Below are positions 54,175-56,409 of a DNA stretch of 56,409 nt, piece by piece. Source of the stretch: an uncultured Clostridia bacterium (GTDB lineage: Bacteria > Bacillota > Clostridia > TANB77 > CAG-508). The notes under the pieces are model-generated. The model was not told the origin of the DNA. It saw only the letters and a list, made by a program, of their open reading frames with translations, and searched no databases. A program made the translations under genes and the position numbers. Location: positions 1 through 56,409 of the forward strand of contig CAKPJK010000005.1 in the NCBI GenBank assembly GCA_934162615.1, in the 5' to 3' direction. Position 1 is the first letter of the stretch, and each line of letters starts with the position of its first letter.

Positions 54175-56409
54175 TTATTTTTCCACTATTTTCCATTGTC
54201 CATCCAAATTTTTTCCCGATGTCAAAATATTAGATTTTAAATATACTATTGGTCGAACACCTGATATACCCAAAATTTCTTTAAAATATCCGGACATGTT
54301 ATCTCCTACCCAATAAGCATCAAAACGTCCATCAATCATTCTCCTTATGTCATATGAACTACTACCAGTATATCTACTGTGTACATCTCGGGAAGCTATC
54401 CAATAATCACTATTTTTGCTGTCACTTACATCTCTACATAAAATTTTATATAGTATATCTTCTGAAGTTGAAAAATAATCCGCCATATTATAACTATAGG
54501 ATGTATTTTTTTCGCTCCTGTTTGCTTTAGAAGTAGAATATCCCGTTATTGTTTTCTTTGTTGGGTAATATACATTATGATTATATGTCACACCATATTC
54601 ATTATTATTAACATCTTTTTCTGGTGTAAACTTTGTTATATTATTTATATCCTCTTCATTGATACTTCTAGCTCCACTCCCTGTTATTGTTTTCATTGTT
54701 GTTCCTTCTATTATATCTCCTGTTACATAATTAAATTTTTTACTTGTATTTGCTCCTGTTCCATATCCATATATTTTACATATTTCATTTAATTCTTGTT
54801 CTGCATATAAGTATCCTATTCCACCTGTAATATATACACCGTTTCCATTTAATAATATTGATTCATTACTTATTAAAACAACTTCTCCCGTTGATAAATC
54901 TTTTTTCAATACCCTCCATTTTATGTCACTACTTGACGTAAATTTTTGGTCCCCATATCCATTTCCATGTGACATTCCAGTTCCCTTAGGTGATGTATAA
55001 CTATAATTATTTGTTGCATCATATGCTACATAATCTCCCACAGAAACCTGCGAAGACAATTGAGGATATTCAACTGTTACAGGCTCTGATATTACCTCTT
55101 TACCATTTCCGGCATTATCAAGTACCCATACATGCAAATAATACATTCCATCCGTTGTCGCCCTTAGTGTAATTGTTTCTGTGTCTGCCTTCATAATATT
55201 GGGATAATTACTTTCATTTGAACCTATCTCAGTACTCTTCGTATTGTATACCCATCTACATACCTGTATTCCACTTTCATTATCACTGCATTTAATGATT
55301 GCTCCTATTCCCTGAACCGTAGTAGTAGATTTTGAAGAGAGCTGTATACTACATGTTGGTACTACTTTATCTATATTATTTATATTTACTGTTCCTGCTC
55401 CGCCAATATTTGTACCATCACTATATACATAATATATTGTACTATTGTTACCTACAGAAATAGTTGATGTATATTTAGTGCTTGATAATGTTGGTGCTGC
55501 TCCATTTGTCGTATACAATGTAGAATATCCACTCTTCGTTGGTAATGTTACATTAACATTTCCATTTGTCCATGTTGTTGGTGAATATGTTGCCCCGCTC
55601 GCTAATGTTATTGCTCCTGTTGTCACATTTATCGTACTTGATTTTTTTGTATTTCCTGCTTTATCTGTTGCTTCTACTACTATTGTAAAGTCTGTTGTTT
55701 GGCTTAATTTTTCAAATTTGTATATCGGACTTGTTTGAACACTTGTATATGTTTTTCCTCCATCTTTACTAAATCTGTATTCTTTGATTCCACTTGATGC
55801 ATTGTCTGTTGTTTTTTCTGCATCTGTTGTTGTTCCATCTACTGTTATGCTGTTTGTTGTTTTTGCTGTCACCTTTGGTGTAAATGTTTTTGGCGCTAAT
55901 TTATCTATATTTGTTACATTTCCTGTTGCATATATTCCTGCTGCAACTTGCCCTGTTGTATCTGCTACCCTTGCATATATTTTTTGGTTTCTTGTTACTG
56001 TAAATGCTTTTGTATAATCTGTCCAATCTGTAACTTCTCCTGATGCTCCTGTTTTTTCTGTTTTGTATTGTAATTTGTATCCTGTATTGTTTCCTGAAAT
56101 CGTTACTGTTACATTTTGGTTTGTTGCTGTTGATGGACTATATGTAAATGTTACATCTCCTGTTTTTATTCCTGTTACAGTTCCTGTTGTTGTTGTTCTA
56201 CTTGCACTTACATTTCCTGCCGCATCTTTTACCCATGTATAATATGTTGTTCCTTGTTTGTATCCTGTAAATGTTTTATCAAAATCCTTTGTACTTGCTA
56301 CTGCTGTAAATTGTGTTGGCTGTGTTGTACTCGTTGTTATTGCATATCCTACTATTCCACTTGCTTCATCTGTTGCTTTTATTGTTATTGCATTTGATGT
56401 TGCTGTCGC
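54175..56409 (-). CDS. large secreted Ig-like repeat protein with DUF6273-like C-terminal domain (5' end outside window)
   Basis: The frame is open without stop from 54175 to the window end, so at least 744 residues are encoded and the N terminus is missing. Ig-like modules repeat about every 80-100 residues with KAGNxxxS/TSTINVTTG-like joints (AGNVSASRTTTTGTVTG; TDKAGNTKKSSTINVT; VLDNAGNGKEVISEPV). The last ~280 residues (from QVSVGDYVAYDATNN) are a lectin-like domain with IKWRVL, SNESI, DYWIASRDV and GVRPIVYLKS, resembling DUF6273-type domains. It is presumably a surface adhesin. Unlike the 23852 protein its C-terminal end shows no compositional shift, so it lacks an obvious variable region. 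The GTG at 55872 is internal and not a start. Confidence 0.82.
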   Translation of the reverse strand, partial: ATATSNAITIKATDEASGIVGYAITTSTTQPTQFTAVASTKDFDKTFTGYKQGTTYYTWVKDAAGNVSASRTTTTGTVTGIKTGDVTFTYSPSTATNQNVTVTISGNNTGYKLQYKTEKTGASGEVTDWTDYTKAFTVTRNQKIYARVADTTGQVAAGIYATGNVTNIDKLAPKTFTPKVTAKTTNSITVDGTTTDAEKTTDNASSGIKEYRFSKDGGKTYTSVQTSPIYKFEKLSQTTDFTIVVEATDKAGNTKKSSTINVTTGAITLASGATYSPTTWTNGNVNVTLPTKSGYSTLYTTNGAAPTLSSTKYTSTISVGNNSTIYYVYSDGTNIGGAGTVNINNIDKVVPTCSIQLSSKSTTTVQGIGAIIKCSDNESGIQVCRWVYNTKSTEIGSNESNYPNIMKADTETITLRATTDGMYYLHVWVLDNAGNGKEVISEPVTVEYPQLSSQVSVGDYVAYDATNNYSYTSPKGTGMSHGNGYGDQKFTSSSDIKWRVLKKDLSTGEVVLISNESILLNGNGVYITGGIGYLYAEQELNEICKIYGYGTGANTSKKFNYVTGDIIEGTTMKTITGSGARSINEEDINNITKFTPEKDVNNNEYGVTYNHNVYYPTKKTITGYSTSKANRSEKNTSYSYNMADYFSTSEDILYKILCRDVSDSKNSDYWIASRDVHSRYTGSSSYDIRRMIDGRFDAYWVGDNMSGYFKEILGISGVRPIVYLKSNILTSGKNLDGQWKIVEK

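Noticed and set aside
54175..54460. Second DGR variable region in the Ig-repeat protein
   Set aside because: The end has ordinary A/T-ended codons and no run of NNC codons, so the signature seen at 23870-24003 is absent.
54175..55872. Stand-alone 565-residue gene starting at GTG 55872
   Set aside because: The frame continues upstream without a stop to the window edge with the same Ig-like repeats, so the GTG is internal.

Overview
The window looks like a chromosome segment of an uncultured, strictly anaerobic, very AT-rich Clostridia-type Firmicute from a gut-like habitat. The signs are oxygen-independent class III ribonucleotide reductase (nrdD/nrdG), a class B sortase with a candidate wall-anchored substrate, a CsoR-copZ-copA copper operon, a MecA-like penicillin-binding protein, and secreted proteins with prepilin-type leaders and Ig-like or lectin-like domains. 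No tRNA, rRNA, CRISPR array or complete insertion sequence was seen. Almost every gene lies on the minus strand; only a secreted repeat protein (8051-9427) and a small membrane protein (49370-49618) are on plus.

Layout. 1-8 kb: RNA methyltransferase, YebC, a lipase-like hydrolase, an HD protein, DNA-3-methyladenine glycosylase, a GNAT, an MFS transporter and HAD phosphatases, with two gene remnants. 8-14.3 kb: a cell-surface block (secreted repeat protein, sortase B, large M6 metalloprotease with a sortase-like tail). 14.3-21 kb: metal transport (copper operon with a CsoR-type operator inside its promoter, Mn efflux mntP, Mg P-type ATPase mgtA). 21-25 kb: nrdDG, then a prepilin-like protein whose last ~45 codons differ in composition and look like a diversity-generating-retroelement (DGR) variable region. 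25-38 kb: a decayed Rpn-type nuclease gene, an ankyrin protein, addA, a GIY-YIG protein, an L,D-transpeptidase, a decayed M14 peptidase, an ABC exporter and small unknowns. 37.9-49.1 kb: one tight 12-gene run (two-component system, three MFS proteins, six phosphohydrolase-type proteins including a nucleotidase/nucleoside-hydrolase fusion, and a GNAT-like acyltransferase). 49.3-56.4 kb: MecA-like PBP, trxA, trxB, pentapeptide protein, DgkA-type kinase, and the 3' part of a large Ig-repeat surface protein that runs off the window.

Two signals stand out. First, three otherwise intact conserved genes (mgtA, addA, trxB) are each broken by one extra C placed directly before a conserved glycine codon GGA, which creates an in-frame CGG. 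A decayed M14 gene has an extra T in the same position relative to GGA. CGG was otherwise absent by eye from the recognisable core genes here. This is either a systematic sequence error or a recoding phenomenon. Second, the 12-gene phosphohydrolase/MFS operon, with its own two-component system and promoter, has no function I recognise and reads like a nucleotide or phospho-metabolite processing system. Dispersed REP-like palindromes sit in several intergenic gaps.
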